Positions 8,350-16,899 of a stretch of DNA of 64,000 nucleotides are shown piece by piece. Source of the DNA: Longimicrobiales bacterium (GTDB lineage: Bacteria; Gemmatimonadota; Gemmatimonadetes; Longimicrobiales; Gaopeijiaceae); the NCBI GenBank assembly GCA_028278645.1, contig JANQDZ010000013.1:1-64000 (forward strand), read 5' to 3'. A program made the position numbers and the translations under genes. The notes beneath the pieces are model-generated. The model worked only from the letters and a program-made list of their open reading frames with translations, searched no databases and was not told the origin of the DNA. Within the stretch, counting starts at the first letter, position 1. Each line of letters opens with the position of its first letter.

Positions 8350-9507
8350 ATGACCGGAGAACCAACACCATTCCTTCAGGTTGATCTTGGGGAAGAGAAT
8401 GGGACCCGCGTCTTCCACTCCAAAGAAGAAGTCAAGAGGTGGATCGAGGCGGAGAAGAAATCCTGGAACTGGCTTTTGGGCTTGGGACGCCAGGTGTCAA
8501 ACACTGTGCAAACCTACTTCGACAACGTCACTGGGTACGTGAACGCCATCTCTGAGGAACCCACTCCTAACGAGGTTTCGAAGCTTCAGGGACGAATTGA
8601 ATCCGCATTCCAGGGAGAAGGTCTGCCGACGACCGAATCCCCCACAGGCCGGTTCCTGAAGGAATTGGGGGAAAGAGAACCCGCCGTCGGAGCAGGAGCG
8701 ACCTCTTTCTTTCTCCCCAAGGTCACCAATTTAGAGGTTTCTGATAAAGGGTTCTTCGAGGGTGCCCAGTTAGCCGTGTTATACGAACGGGGGATGTACG
8801 AGACCGCCGAAAGCGAGCGGGCGTCACTCCAAGCCCTTCGGAATCGCTGGGAGCAAACCTTAATTCAACAGGACGCAAGATTCCGTCAATCAGCGGATAG
8901 GGGGGACATCCTAACGAACTCCAGCGATGAAGCTGAGGTGGCTCGCGTAAAAACCTTCGATCGGTTTCTGGAAGAAGCTGTGGGAAAGAAAGACGCTTTT
9001 CTAAAGAAGGGGATCAAGGATCTAGAAGCCATCGCCAGTACTTATGACGAAAGGCTCTCACTCCAGGCCCCAGTCAAGTATTGGACGGACAAGAGCACCT
9101 ACCACGGAAGGTGGAGCAAAGTATTCGCCGCACTAACCGTCGTCGCGGCTGGTGGAGTCGTAACCGGATTAGTTTATGCATTCAATGCTTTCCTGGGAGA
9201 CGCCACCACCTATTCTCCAGCCGAGTTCTGGGAGATCGGTATCGTTGGTGCGCTCGCCGTGATCGGGGTTTGGTCCTTACGGATCCTAGTGCGAGTGATG
9301 CTCAGCCATCTCCACCTACAAGCCGACGCCGACGCCCGGGCGGTCATGGTCGAAGTCTTCCTTTCCCTGATTCGCAGTGAATCCGCCCTCGCTGACTCAG
9401 ACCGGCATCTGATCCTGAATGCCCTTTTCAAGCCGATCAGCACCGGCATCGTAAAAGACGACGCCGTCCCCACCTCCTTGCTGGACGTGGTCACCCGCTC
9501 GTCCTAG
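8350..9507 (+). CDS. Helical membrane protein, possibly DUF6161-like
   Basis: This is a 385-residue protein. Residues 1-240 are mostly charged helices, including a coiled-coil-like stretch (about 150-240, ending DLEAIASTYDERLSL). A conserved-looking APVKYWTDKSTYHGRW segment precedes two membrane helices (about residues 256-280 and 296-318). A basic/His-rich cytoplasmic tail follows. The arrangement (RWIEAE near the start, YWxxKxxxH before two helices) recalls DUF6161 from memory, which I cannot check. It lies alone on the plus strand of the island. A role is unknown. Confidence 0.65.
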   Translation: MTGEPTPFLQVDLGEENGTRVFHSKEEVKRWIEAEKKSWNWLLGLGRQVSNTVQTYFDNVTGYVNAISEEPTPNEVSKLQGRIESAFQGEGLPTTESPTGRFLKELGEREPAVGAGATSFFLPKVTNLEVSDKGFFEGAQLAVLYERGMYETAESERASLQALRNRWEQTLIQQDARFRQSADRGDILTNSSDEAEVARVKTFDRFLEEAVGKKDAFLKKGIKDLEAIASTYDERLSLQAPVKYWTDKSTYHGRWSKVFAALTVVAAGGVVTGLVYAFNAFLGDATTYSPAEFWEIGIVGALAVIGVWSLRILVRVMLSHLHLQADADARAVMVEVFLSLIRSESALADSDRHLILNALFKPISTGIVKDDAVPTSLLDVVTRSS

Positions 9508-9513
9508 AAGAAA

Positions 9514-9530
9514 CCTGTCCCATTTGTATA
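9514..9530 (-). repeat. Inverted partial copy of the candidate arm site
   Basis: On the minus strand this reads TATACAAATGGGACAGG, close to the 6082-6101 and 21599-21619 repeats. It lies just after the 385-residue membrane gene and before a stretch of broken genes, so it may be a scar of an earlier insertion. Confidence 0.3.
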
Positions 9531-9546
9531 TGATCGGCGGCTGCTG

Positions 9547-9867
9547 TTGGATGCCTTGGGAGATGCCTTCCTGAGAGGGTTCGTGTTCTTAGACATCAGC
9601 TACGACATCTACCTCAACCGGTATGAAGAAGCCGGAGAAGGCCGAGAACTTTTTTCGGAGGCGCGATTCAGGAAAATCCGGCAGAACCTCCAGTGGCCTG
9701 CCGAAACCGAGAGGTTCGAGAGGACCATCTTTGTCCGAATCGGCGCGGCGGATGAGTTTCCCAACTGGGAGAAGCCGCCAATTCAACTCCACGCGAAAGA
9801 CGATACTGAGTACAGGAGTGTGGTTTTCCCAAGGCTGATGGAGGCAGTTTGTGCGGGTTGGGTTTAG
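9547..9867 (+). CDS. Possible 3' fragment of an unknown gene
   Basis: The frame (106 residues from a TTG) has protein-like composition (FLDISYDIYLNRYEEAGEG, then FVRIGAADEFPNWEKPP) but no ribosome-binding site. The only start is a poor TTG. It begins right after a repeat scar at 9514-9530 and ends against a truncated minus-strand gene. It is more likely the tail of a gene whose front was lost than a complete gene. The family is not recognised. Confidence 0.35.
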   Translation: MDALGDAFLRGFVFLDISYDIYLNRYEEAGEGRELFSEARFRKIRQNLQWPAETERFERTIFVRIGAADEFPNWEKPPIQLHAKDDTEYRSVVFPRLMEAVCAGWV

Positions 9868-10210
9868 CCCTCGCCTCTTCTACCGCCTCGGCCCAGGCTT
9901 CAGGTTGTTCGTCGGGTGGGAGTACGGTGAGGGGTCGGGTTTGTTTCTCTGTAGTGGGCAAAACGTGGCCCGGGCCACGCCCACCACCAGCCAACCGCTG
10001 CCGGACCTCTGTTGAGCGGATCACCATTTGAACGGTCCCGCGCTCCAACCCCCACCGATCTTTGCAGTAACTAGCCCAGGTGGAGTGCGTTTCTTTGTAC
10101 AGGTCGTTGTCTCGGATGTAGCGGTACACTTCGCCCATTTCCCAGAACGACTTCAGGCACCGCTCGATGTCTGCCTCACACTCCGCCAGAGTGCGACAGG
10201 TCAGATGGGA
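9854..10210 (-). pseudogene. Truncated phage/ICE-type ParB-like gene fragment
   Basis: The minus strand encodes about 120 residues of a family I know from phage and integrative-element proteins: SFWEMGEVYRYIRDNDLYKE, THSTWASYCKDRWGLERGTV, then PTTEKQTRPLTVLPPDEQ and AWAEAVEEA. In intact members this is followed by several hundred more residues. Here the match ends at about 9854 and the frame continues into unrelated sequence. At its front it is joined near 10210 to the tail of another gene (10176-10388). It is a remnant bounded by two deletion junctions. Confidence 0.6.
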
Positions 10211-10388
10211 CTCCGGGCTCTTCGTCGACCTCCACAAGCACACTCACCTCGAACGGCAAAACCCCAAGCCCGTCTTTTGTCGACGATAGCTTTTGAAGGA
10301 GGTCCGTGATAGAGAACATCGTCGCGATTACCTTCGACTCGGTTTCGGGTGGTACGTACGCAACAATCGACAGCTTCGGTTTCGTCAT
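10176..10388 (-). CDS. Small protein coupled to the four-helix membrane gene, probably truncated
   Basis: A 70-residue frame begins at an ATG that overlaps the stop of the upstream membrane gene (ATGA at 10385-10388), so it is translationally coupled to it. The first 55 residues (MTKPKLSIVAYVPPETESK through VSVLVEVDEE) look like an alpha/beta N-terminus. The last 15 run into the frame-shifted start of the ParB-like remnant, so I suspect the original gene was longer and lost its end. The family is not recognised. Confidence 0.5.
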   Translation of the reverse strand: MTKPKLSIVAYVPPETESKVIATMFSITDLLQKLSSTKDGLGVLPFEVSVLVEVDEEPGVPSDLSHSGGV

Positions 10389-11194
10389 GCCGCAGCCTCA
10401 GTCAGAGGCTCCTGTACCTGAAGGGTTTGGAGGTATGCCGTCGCATGCCGCCCCTTCTTTATCCTGGCGATCCAGTAAGCGGGCACACAAACGGATGCCG
10501 AGATGATCGACAGGAAAAGAGCCGAAAAAAGGCCGACGGTTGAGTGCGGCCCGACGAGGGCACCTTCCGCGTACGCCTGGAATGCGATAGCCACAGAGCC
10601 AACGAATGACAGCATCACTAGTACAGCCAACACCAGATCGTGGGCTCGAAAGACCGCGTCATATGCTAAGCGTGCATAACTGGTCTGTGCACTTGTATCC
10701 GCCCGGCAGGCATGGTTGTACCCACCTATCAAGGTGTGGCTCGTCGGCAGTCCGAACTTCCTCAACTCTGCATCTATGAACTGGCATTCATGGAGGATCT
10801 TCACTCGCCTCATGCTCAGGTAGGTCGCATACGTGACTAGGTAGGCGATGAATAGAGGCGCAGCAGCTCCGAAGTGAAGGAGGGTTAACGTCTGTTCGAC
10901 GCCAAGAAGACTTACAGTGAAGGTCATACCGGGAGCTGAGATATAGAGCGTAAGGAATAGTACAGAAACACCAACGAGGAGGTGTCTCGCTCGCCGAGAT
11001 TTTTGGGCAATGCTCTCCCGAGCTTGCTCCCGGCGAATCAGGCAACCGGAGAGGAAAGCAAACTGGTCTGACGTGCAACGAACGACATCCAGCCCTCTTC
11101 GTTCCGGAACAGGGGGATTCCCGCCTCCCTTTCTCTTCTCTGGCTGATAGAATCCCGTCCCACCGTGTTTAAAGTAAACAGCCGTCAGAGCCAT
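10385..11194 (-). CDS. Four-helix membrane protein of unknown function
   Basis: This 269-residue protein has an about 70-residue N-terminal soluble part. It has four predicted membrane helices in two pairs (about residues 71-91 and 105-126, then 185-206 and 218-241), with a soluble loop between them containing ECQFIDAELRKFGLPT. The ATG at 11194 has AAAGGAG eight bases upstream. It overlaps the next gene by four bases, so the two are one operon. Paired-helix membrane proteins of this size occur as effectors in some defence loci (for example SLATT proteins), but I see no sequence motif that proves this. Confidence 0.6.
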   Translation of the reverse strand: MALTAVYFKHGGTGFYQPEKRKGGGNPPVPERRGLDVVRCTSDQFAFLSGCLIRREQARESIAQKSRRARHLLVGVSVLFLTLYISAPGMTFTVSLLGVEQTLTLLHFGAAAPLFIAYLVTYATYLSMRRVKILHECQFIDAELRKFGLPTSHTLIGGYNHACRADTSAQTSYARLAYDAVFRAHDLVLAVLVMLSFVGSVAIAFQAYAEGALVGPHSTVGLFSALFLSIISASVCVPAYWIARIKKGRHATAYLQTLQVQEPLTEAAA

Positions 11195-11960
11195 CTGATC
11201 TTCTCCTTTCCAGAGAATCCGTGTGGGTTAGCCAGTTACCTCAACAGTCCGTATTCGTCGCTCAAGCAGCCTCCAGCACTTCAATAGGATCAATCCCCAG
11301 CCGCTCCGGCGGGAAAGGCGGGGAGGGAGGTCAGAAAAAAGCGAAGAAAAGGACGTGCATCTAAGCCTGGCGTGCATTGCCCCTCGCGATCCACTCACCA
11401 GCCGCCCTGCCGTCTTCCCCTATCGTGTCGGAGATCCACCCGGGCAGATCGCCGAGAGAGTCGAAAACGTCTTTGGTCTGAATCACTACGGATAGGCGGT
11501 CGATGAAGGTGTGAAGGACACCTCCTCAGTCCCGATCGAGTTGCCAACGAAACGCGATGATCTGTCCCATAAAGAAATCCCCCCATTCCTCTATTCGAGT
11601 ACTCAGGGGGGGCTGGTCTTTCCGGCGTGCGGACAAGCTGGGAGGATCTTATCCTCCGCGCAAGTAGGTCGCCGGCGCTAACACTTCAATCCAGTCAGGC
11701 GTGTCTCCAGGCTCCCCCGAGTAAGATCACTTGCCAGCGTTCTGCCAAAAACACATTATAGGCGCAATCAAACAGACAGATTTGCATACCTCCATCCCCC
11801 CCGGAAGTTGACCATCGGATGTCAATCAGATCGATGGCCGGTGGGGGTGCTTCATTTTCATCCCTGCAGGACCTCCCCGGCCCAAGAGTAGAAGTTTCAA
11901 CGATGACGTTGAGGGCGGGCAAATTGCCCTCCCGAGGCAGGTCGGACCAAGGAGGTCATC
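11195..11960. other. Gap with decayed reading frames
   Basis: These 766 bases hold no intact gene. On the minus strand there is a gene tail ending at 11262 (residues ERLGIDPIEVLEAA then stop) without a body, and a 70-codon frame broken by a TGA (11361-11570, listed separately). A small hairpin GAGGGC...GCCCTC (11911-11931) lies in the leader of the protease gene. A 75-codon minus frame at 11695-11922 has no start signals and I do not call it. Confidence 0.45.
11361..11570 (-). pseudogene. Small gene interrupted by an in-frame TGA
   Basis: From an ATG at 11570 the frame reads MGQIIAFRWQLDRD, then TGA (codon 15), then 54 protein-like codons in the same frame (IDRLSVVIQTKDVFDSLGDL, later GRAAGEWIARGNARQA) to a TAG. 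Downstream of the TGA there is no usable in-frame start for about 15 codons. The simplest reading is a decayed gene with one nonsense mutation. The family is not recognised. Confidence 0.4.
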
Positions 11961-13283
11961 ATGCGACAGACCCTGGCCATCACACTTACCGTCCTAATGG
12001 CTGTCACACTTACTGGACCGGTGGCGGGTCCAGACGATGGGACCCCGATTAAAGGGGGCACCCCCACACAGCCGGGCGAATACGAAGCGGTTGGCACTGT
12101 TGGAGGTTGCACGGCAACGGCCATCACGAACACCCAGGTGTTGACCGCTGCACACTGCGTGTGCCCTACCGACTTCGGTACCACAGGGTGTGCGCCGACG
12201 GCCACCTTCAGGCTCCACGACGTATTCCCAGTCGACGACCCGGCTACCGCGGTGGATGAATCGAGTACCCGAACTGATTTGACCATCGCCGGTTCGGTCC
12301 GGGTACACCCCGAGTTTGGACAGCGGGGGTGGTTAAGGGATGACCTCGCAGTCATCGACCTGAACCAGCCCATCGACCAGGTTGCCCATGTGACACCGAT
12401 CCCTGTGGAGGCTCCCACCAACACGCCTTTTGAGGGTCACGCACTCGCGCTTGTTGGGTACGGAAGGACCGGCGAAAACTGCAGCGGACCCTCCGCCGGA
12501 AAGCGGAAGGTGACCATTCATGCCTCAAAAAGCGCCTGGGCAGTCATCAACTTCGACGATAAGCCGGCGTATGCGTGCCCAGGGGACTCTGGAGGCCCCC
12601 TGCTAAACACTGCCGGCCATGTTGTGGGGGTCGCCTCCTGGAATGACAACAACGGAGACAGCCACTACAGACCGACATCGTTCAGCTACAACTGGGTATT
12701 CAACCTTCCCCGACCGGGTTGGGCATGGTCTTCATGGGAAAAAGTGGAACAGGCGGGGATCAACAGCCACCAACCAGGCTCAGCCTGGTGTCCGGAAGGG
12801 ACTTTCATCGCGGGGTTTGATCTAGATGGGGACCGGGAAATCAGTTCGGCTGACGCTCCAGTAATCGGACAGGTTCTGTGCGCTGGTCTGGAGGAACCGG
12901 AGGCTTCCAGCTGGGGCTCGTGTTCCTGGGAACAGGTGGAAAAACAGGGCATCAACAGCCATCAACCCACTCCCTCGTGGTGCCCAGATGGCACCTATAT
13001 CACCCAGATTGATCTGGACCGTGATAGCGGAGCAAGTGCAAACGACTCTCCGGTTGTCGGCCAGGTCCGTTGTTGTTCCATGGCGGACGGCCATTCTCAG
13101 GAATGGGGATCGACCTATTGGATTGGCGTGGAAAAGGAGGGGATCAACAGCCACGGTTGGGGGCCACCTTGGTGCCAAGACGGGGCGTTCTTAACCCAAT
13201 TCGATCTCGACGGAGACCGCCGTCTTAGTGACTACGATGCGCCGGTCGTGGGCCGGGCCAAATGTAGCCGGCCGGGCGGCTGA
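11961..13283 (+). CDS. Secreted trypsin-like serine protease with three C-terminal repeats
   Basis: This 440-residue exported protein has a signal peptide (residues 1-22 or so) and an S1-family domain with a complete triad: His65 in LTAAHC, Asp128 in RDDLAVIDL and Ser210 in PGDSGGPLL. After about residue 253 come three repeats spaced 64 residues apart (254-307, 318-371, 382-435). Each has the pattern VExxGINSH, WCxDGxFxxxFDLDGD, DAPVVGxxxC, with an acidic Asp-rich loop like a calcium site. The repeats probably bind a ligand or surface. The ATG has AAGGAGG upstream. It sits alone in the island; the cargo protease may act outside the cell. Confidence 0.85.
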   Translation: MRQTLAITLTVLMAVTLTGPVAGPDDGTPIKGGTPTQPGEYEAVGTVGGCTATAITNTQVLTAAHCVCPTDFGTTGCAPTATFRLHDVFPVDDPATAVDESSTRTDLTIAGSVRVHPEFGQRGWLRDDLAVIDLNQPIDQVAHVTPIPVEAPTNTPFEGHALALVGYGRTGENCSGPSAGKRKVTIHASKSAWAVINFDDKPAYACPGDSGGPLLNTAGHVVGVASWNDNNGDSHYRPTSFSYNWVFNLPRPGWAWSSWEKVEQAGINSHQPGSAWCPEGTFIAGFDLDGDREISSADAPVIGQVLCAGLEEPEASSWGSCSWEQVEKQGINSHQPTPSWCPDGTYITQIDLDRDSGASANDSPVVGQVRCCSMADGHSQEWGSTYWIGVEKEGINSHGWGPPWCQDGAFLTQFDLDGDRRLSDYDAPVVGRAKCSRPGG

Positions 13284-13315
13284 CCTCGGAGAGTCCTGGA
13301 TCAGGCTTCCAGTAA

Positions 13316-14075
13316 GTAAGGGCGAACAAATCAAAAGTACTCACCAGAGAAGAGCTGTACGAAGCGGTCTGGACGAAACCTATGCGGACTTTGGCCTCTG
13401 AAAGGGGCCTCTCCGACGTCTGGTTGGCCAAGATCTGCAAGAGGGAGGGGATTCCGAGACCGGGGGTCGGGCACTGGGCAAAGGTGAAGCACGGGAGGAG
13501 TGTCTGCACAGTATTGGGACCGTGGCTGGATATCCATTTCGGTTCCCCCCAACCGACGGGTTAGTGAATCACGAAAAAGAAGCCTGGGCCTTTCGGTTAT
13601 TGGCAGGACCGAACGGTCTCCTCAGCTCGAACCCTGGAGGAAGTTGATTCTGGAATCCCGCATATCGGGAGCTCGGGTACCGATGGTGGCTCCGGTTTTG
13701 GCGGTTGCAGCGGTTGATTCATACGTGGAGTCTGCCACCGAAGAAGCCATCCACGGCAGACGACCTGACAGCTGGAATGGGGCTTTACGCAAATCATTTG
13801 GGATCCAGTTACCTGACCTCCTCGGCGAGGAAAACTACCGTCGCCTGGACCGAGTAAGGGGTGTGAGAAATGCTCTAGCCCACGGCGATAAGTTCCGTGA
13901 CACCCTCCCAGAAGATGTAAGAGACCAAGAGAGACGATTTGAGGAACACGCCGCCCTGATTGATCCTCGGCTGGCCCTTCCCCCCTATGTGGTTTTTTGT
14001 CTGTCTGAATCGCTTAGGGTCATCAGGAGTATCCGGCGGTTTCTTCGGTTAGGCCGGTGTCCCCAAGAGAGCTGA
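13316..14075 (+). pseudogene. Broken gene: TREELYxxVW domain plus HEPN-like domain
   Basis: The first frame (from 13316) encodes LTREELYEAVWTKPMRTLA, GLSDVWLAKICKREGIPRPG and HWAKVKHGR, an N-terminal domain common in uncharacterised bacterial proteins. It has no start codon before the motif; a stop lies at 13313. Near 13500 the reading frame shifts and continues for about 190 residues (13500-14075, possible GTG start at 13500). This part has a helical domain with VDSYVESATEEAI and RGVRNALAHGDKF. R-x4-H (Arg123, His128) with the following helix suggests a HEPN-type fold, often an RNase. Either the gene is decayed, or the HEPN half is now expressed alone. Confidence 0.55.
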
Positions 14076-14159
14076 GCAGCCCCACCATCCGTTAGGTAGC
14101 ATAAGTCCTGAGGTCCATCCCAGCAGTCCCAGCCGCGAGTGAGTTCGACCCACTGGCCA

Positions 14160-15431
14160 TCAATTCCCACCGCCAACCGATAGTTCAGGTAACCGGAAGA
14201 ACCTCTCCTCTCCCAGTTGGGCATTGCAAACTCTTTCTACATGCCGCCACCCAACCTGATTATTCTCGGCGTGCAGGAGCCTCCACGACCTGAGGTCGTT
14301 GGACGCGTGAACCTCCCAAGTATATGGTGCATGGCGACCTGTACAATTACTCACTCTTATCGCGTATTGCGTTAGTTGTTTTGGCTCAGCAAGCGATAGG
14401 GTGAGCGTTGCAGGGAAGGAATTCTGCACGAGCCATCCGTTCCCGTGGGCTGGACTCCCGTCAAGTGCCTTCCAGGCGGCCCACCCACCACTTACGCAGT
14501 CAGTGTCAGGATTGCTCGGTCGAACCTGAGCCCTTATCCCTCCGACTGTTCCTTCAGAACAGGAGGTCAAAGCGTTCGGCTGCCACTCACCGTCCCACTC
14601 GAATCGCATTTCGACGAGGACAAGCTGGTTTGGGCTCATAGGTGACGCACGCGGGAAGGAAAATCGGAAATGCTGGTATTCCGGTCTGGTCACCTCCCCC
14701 GAAGCCGGAGCAACACGCGTGGGCGGAGGGATCAGAACCTCACTGGTGATTGGCTCGGAACGGTCGAGGTTGAACAGCACTCTCCTGGTACGGGTGTCCT
14801 CATCCGGGCGGGTGCATGAGAGAGCTCGAACATTGGTGCCAGATGCTGATAGCATCACAGTTCTTTCTTTACATTCCACACCGGAACCGGGCTGGACGGA
14901 TACCGAGATCGCCTCGATTCCTGGGATGATCTTATAACGCAACAGAAGGCCGAACTCGGGACTATCCTCTGACTGGCTTAAGTAAGCATAGAAGCCCGGG
15001 CGGCGAACGCACTCTGCGACGACTTCTAATGCATCAGAATTGATGCGCTGGTAACGTTGCGATTCCCTGAACCTATCGAAGAACTCGCGCTGGGTATAAT
15101 CGGTGGAACTGCGCCTGAATGCCTCGAAACCGGAACTCGATGCTGAGAAGTTAAGAGGAACCAGAACCGCTTCGACGGGGATCACCGTTGAAACCCCCCC
15201 GGACAGGCTGGAAGAGTAAGTTGAACTGCTGTCGTACTTGTAGAAGCGCACCGCTCGCCGCCATTGCTCGTAGCCGATGTCTGCGGCCGCGACATCAGCC
15301 GGCCATCCGAGAGAGGCTATGGCCGAACATGGATCCATCTGGCCTGATGCTTCGGCAACTGTGCTGGCCATGCACAAGGCTACCGCAACGAAAATTGCTC
15401 GATTCTGCCGGATAGATTGAAACTGGTACAT
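14160..15431 (-). CDS. Secreted protein with C-terminal F5/8 type C (discoidin) domain
   Basis: This 423-residue exported protein has a signal peptide (IFVAVALCMASTVAEASG). An N-terminal domain of about 270 residues follows that I do not recognise. The C-terminal 120 residues look like a discoidin domain: DCVSGGWAAWKALDGSP, GWLVQNSFPATLTLSLAEPK, LTQYAIRVSN, PYTWEVHASNDLRSWRLL. Discoidin domains bind carbohydrates or surfaces. The ATG has AAGGAGG upstream. It is island cargo near the secreted protease, so both may be part of the same extracellular function. Confidence 0.75.
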   Translation of the reverse strand: MYQFQSIRQNRAIFVAVALCMASTVAEASGQMDPCSAIASLGWPADVAAADIGYEQWRRAVRFYKYDSSSTYSSSLSGGVSTVIPVEAVLVPLNFSASSSGFEAFRRSSTDYTQREFFDRFRESQRYQRINSDALEVVAECVRRPGFYAYLSQSEDSPEFGLLLRYKIIPGIEAISVSVQPGSGVECKERTVMLSASGTNVRALSCTRPDEDTRTRRVLFNLDRSEPITSEVLIPPPTRVAPASGEVTRPEYQHFRFSFPRASPMSPNQLVLVEMRFEWDGEWQPNALTSCSEGTVGGIRAQVRPSNPDTDCVSGGWAAWKALDGSPAHGNGWLVQNSFPATLTLSLAEPKQLTQYAIRVSNCTGRHAPYTWEVHASNDLRSWRLLHAENNQVGWRHVERVCNAQLGEERFFRLPELSVGGGN

Positions 15432-15959
15432 GCTGTTACCTCCTTACGGCCGCCCGGATCGGGAGAAGATAGCCGCGCTCTGGACCATGGAGTCCAACCC
15501 CTTCTTCTGGGGAAGGAAGCTCCTCGGAACTCGACCCGAGCTTACACTCGCAGTGATGGAGAACCGGGACCCGACTTCCCCGATGCATCCAAGTGAGATG
15601 GGTTTCTTCCAGAGGCGGGAAAACCCCGGCCGGTGGATCCGGCCGGCCACCACCAACCCGTGATTGGCTTGGATAAGCATCTAATCCGCCTATTTACCCG
15701 GTTAACTGTCAAGGGAAAAAATCGGTGGGCCGGAAAGCGGTGGACCGGAGGTTTGCAGCCCAACTCTCAATTCTACTGCCGGCCGCCTTTTCCCGTAACG
15801 AACCATTCGGTTCCCGGCCGGAGCCGGGCGCCTGGCTGCTTGCCCTTATCCTGCGGTCACCGCCCGGCGAGGTCCCGGAGGGGCGTTGACGGCGGTCTAC
15901 AAGGTGCTATGGGCTTGGGAGCCAAGAGTGGGGGTTGCCTTACTCTCCTGACTTCCCGG
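15432..15959. other. Gap without a recognisable gene
   Basis: I find no supportable gene in these 528 bases. There is a CCCGGC-CGGA-GCCGGG hairpin at about 15815-15830 without a T-tract and a GC-rich inverted patch around 15627-15648. Confidence 0.4.
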
Positions 15960-16388
15960 TCAGGTCTCCACTTGGACCGTATAGGTAAACCGGACCGGCT
16001 CGCTGTTGGCTATCCCCGGACCAATGCCCTCACCTATCACTGCCACCTCCCAATCCCCGGCCTCGCTCAAATCGACTGTCGTTAGATGCTCGAAGGTGAG
16101 GAGTATGTCGGCACAAATACGATCCCGCTGTTCCCAGTCGAACGGGGAAAATTCCACGCTTCGCGCCCCGTTGTCTACTGAAACGCGGACTTCCCCTTTG
16201 GACCGGCATGCGTTCCCGTAGCTATGAATCTCGACCGTGAGGGTGGAGCCGGTGAGTGCGAGCGTGATACGTGGGTCGTCGTCGTTGAATCCGGAGATGA
16301 GAGCCGGCGCTAAGTCCGGTCCCGGATCGGTCGGGCCACTACACCCGACTATCAGGAGGGCAACCACGATAGGAGCCGTCAATCTCAT
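15960..16388 (-). CDS. Small lipoprotein of unknown function
   Basis: This is a 142-residue exported protein. I start it at the ATG at 16388, which has GGAGGA seven bases upstream and gives a lipoprotein signal (APIVVALLIVGC, Cys at about residue 16). The in-frame extension upstream to 16502 has no signal character. The mature part is rich in beta strands (ITLALTGSTLTVEIHSYG, then WEVAVIGEG and RFTYTVQVET), which suggests an Ig-like fold. The family is not recognised. Confidence 0.6.
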   Translation of the reverse strand: MRLTAPIVVALLIVGCSGPTDPGPDLAPALISGFNDDDPRITLALTGSTLTVEIHSYGNACRSKGEVRVSVDNGARSVEFSPFDWEQRDRICADILLTFEHLTTVDLSEAGDWEVAVIGEGIGPGIANSEPVRFTYTVQVET

Positions 16389-16423
16389 TTCGGATATCCT
16401 CCGTGTTGGCCGGTCTGCTCTCC

Positions 16424-16630
16424 CTAGGAACGACCCAGACTCAAGAAATGTGTCACGGCCCGGGACCGAGTTGCAAGGATAAGCGCAATGCTCCGGACAC
16501 ACGCTTGCATCCCCTCCACATACCGATAGGTCCCATCGGAAAACCGTGCGTGGACTTGCCCGAAAGCGTCTTCATCGCCGGCCTGGCATCGCATGACGAT
16601 GATTCGGGGGCGAAGGCTAGCTCGGGTCAT
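16424..16630 (-). pseudogene. Remnant of an ECF sigma factor N-terminus
   Basis: The minus strand from 16630 reads IIVMRCQAGDEDAFGQVHAR, then FSDGTYRYVEGM. This is the start of region 2 of ECF sigma-70 factors (pattern RCQAGDxxAFxxLxxRYxxxxYRYV). After about 40 residues the match ends and no region 2.3-4 follows, so only a fragment remains, just upstream of the small lipoprotein. Confidence 0.4.
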
Positions 16631-16683
16631 TGATCCATCCGTGGCGACTCCAATGGAAGTGAACAGCCTGTCTTCAACTCTAG

Positions 16684-16736
16684 GGACACGACAAAGGCCC
16701 GGGAGGGTCTTGTTACCTCCGGGCCCTGACGTGTCC
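16684..16736. repeat. 53-bp extended inverted repeat
   Basis: GGACACG (16684-16690) pairs with CGTGTCC (16730-16736), and inside it GGCCCGGGAGG pairs with CCTCCGGGCC with a one-base bulge. It lies between the sigma remnant and the Ymh-like gene. No T-tract follows in either direction, so it is either a decayed terminator or a protein-binding/cruciform site. Confidence 0.5.
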
Positions 16737-16899
16737 TCAATCGACGTGACGGTGGGTTGCTGGAGGCGCCTACCTCTCCACCACCTGAAAACCAGGGTGG
16801 CTCTCGCGGTACTCGGGTTCACGGGGGAGTCTGTTTCCAGTCGGTGGACCTATAGAGGTCAGCATCTCCGCGAACTTGACCTTTTCGAAACGATCCGTT

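Noticed and set aside
11695-11922. Minus-strand 75-codon frame before the protease
   Set aside because: No start signals and no recognisable pattern; it covers the leader of the protease gene.
13985-14224. Minus-strand 79-codon frame with many Trp
   Set aside because: It overlaps the ends of two better-supported genes on both strands and has no ribosome-binding site.
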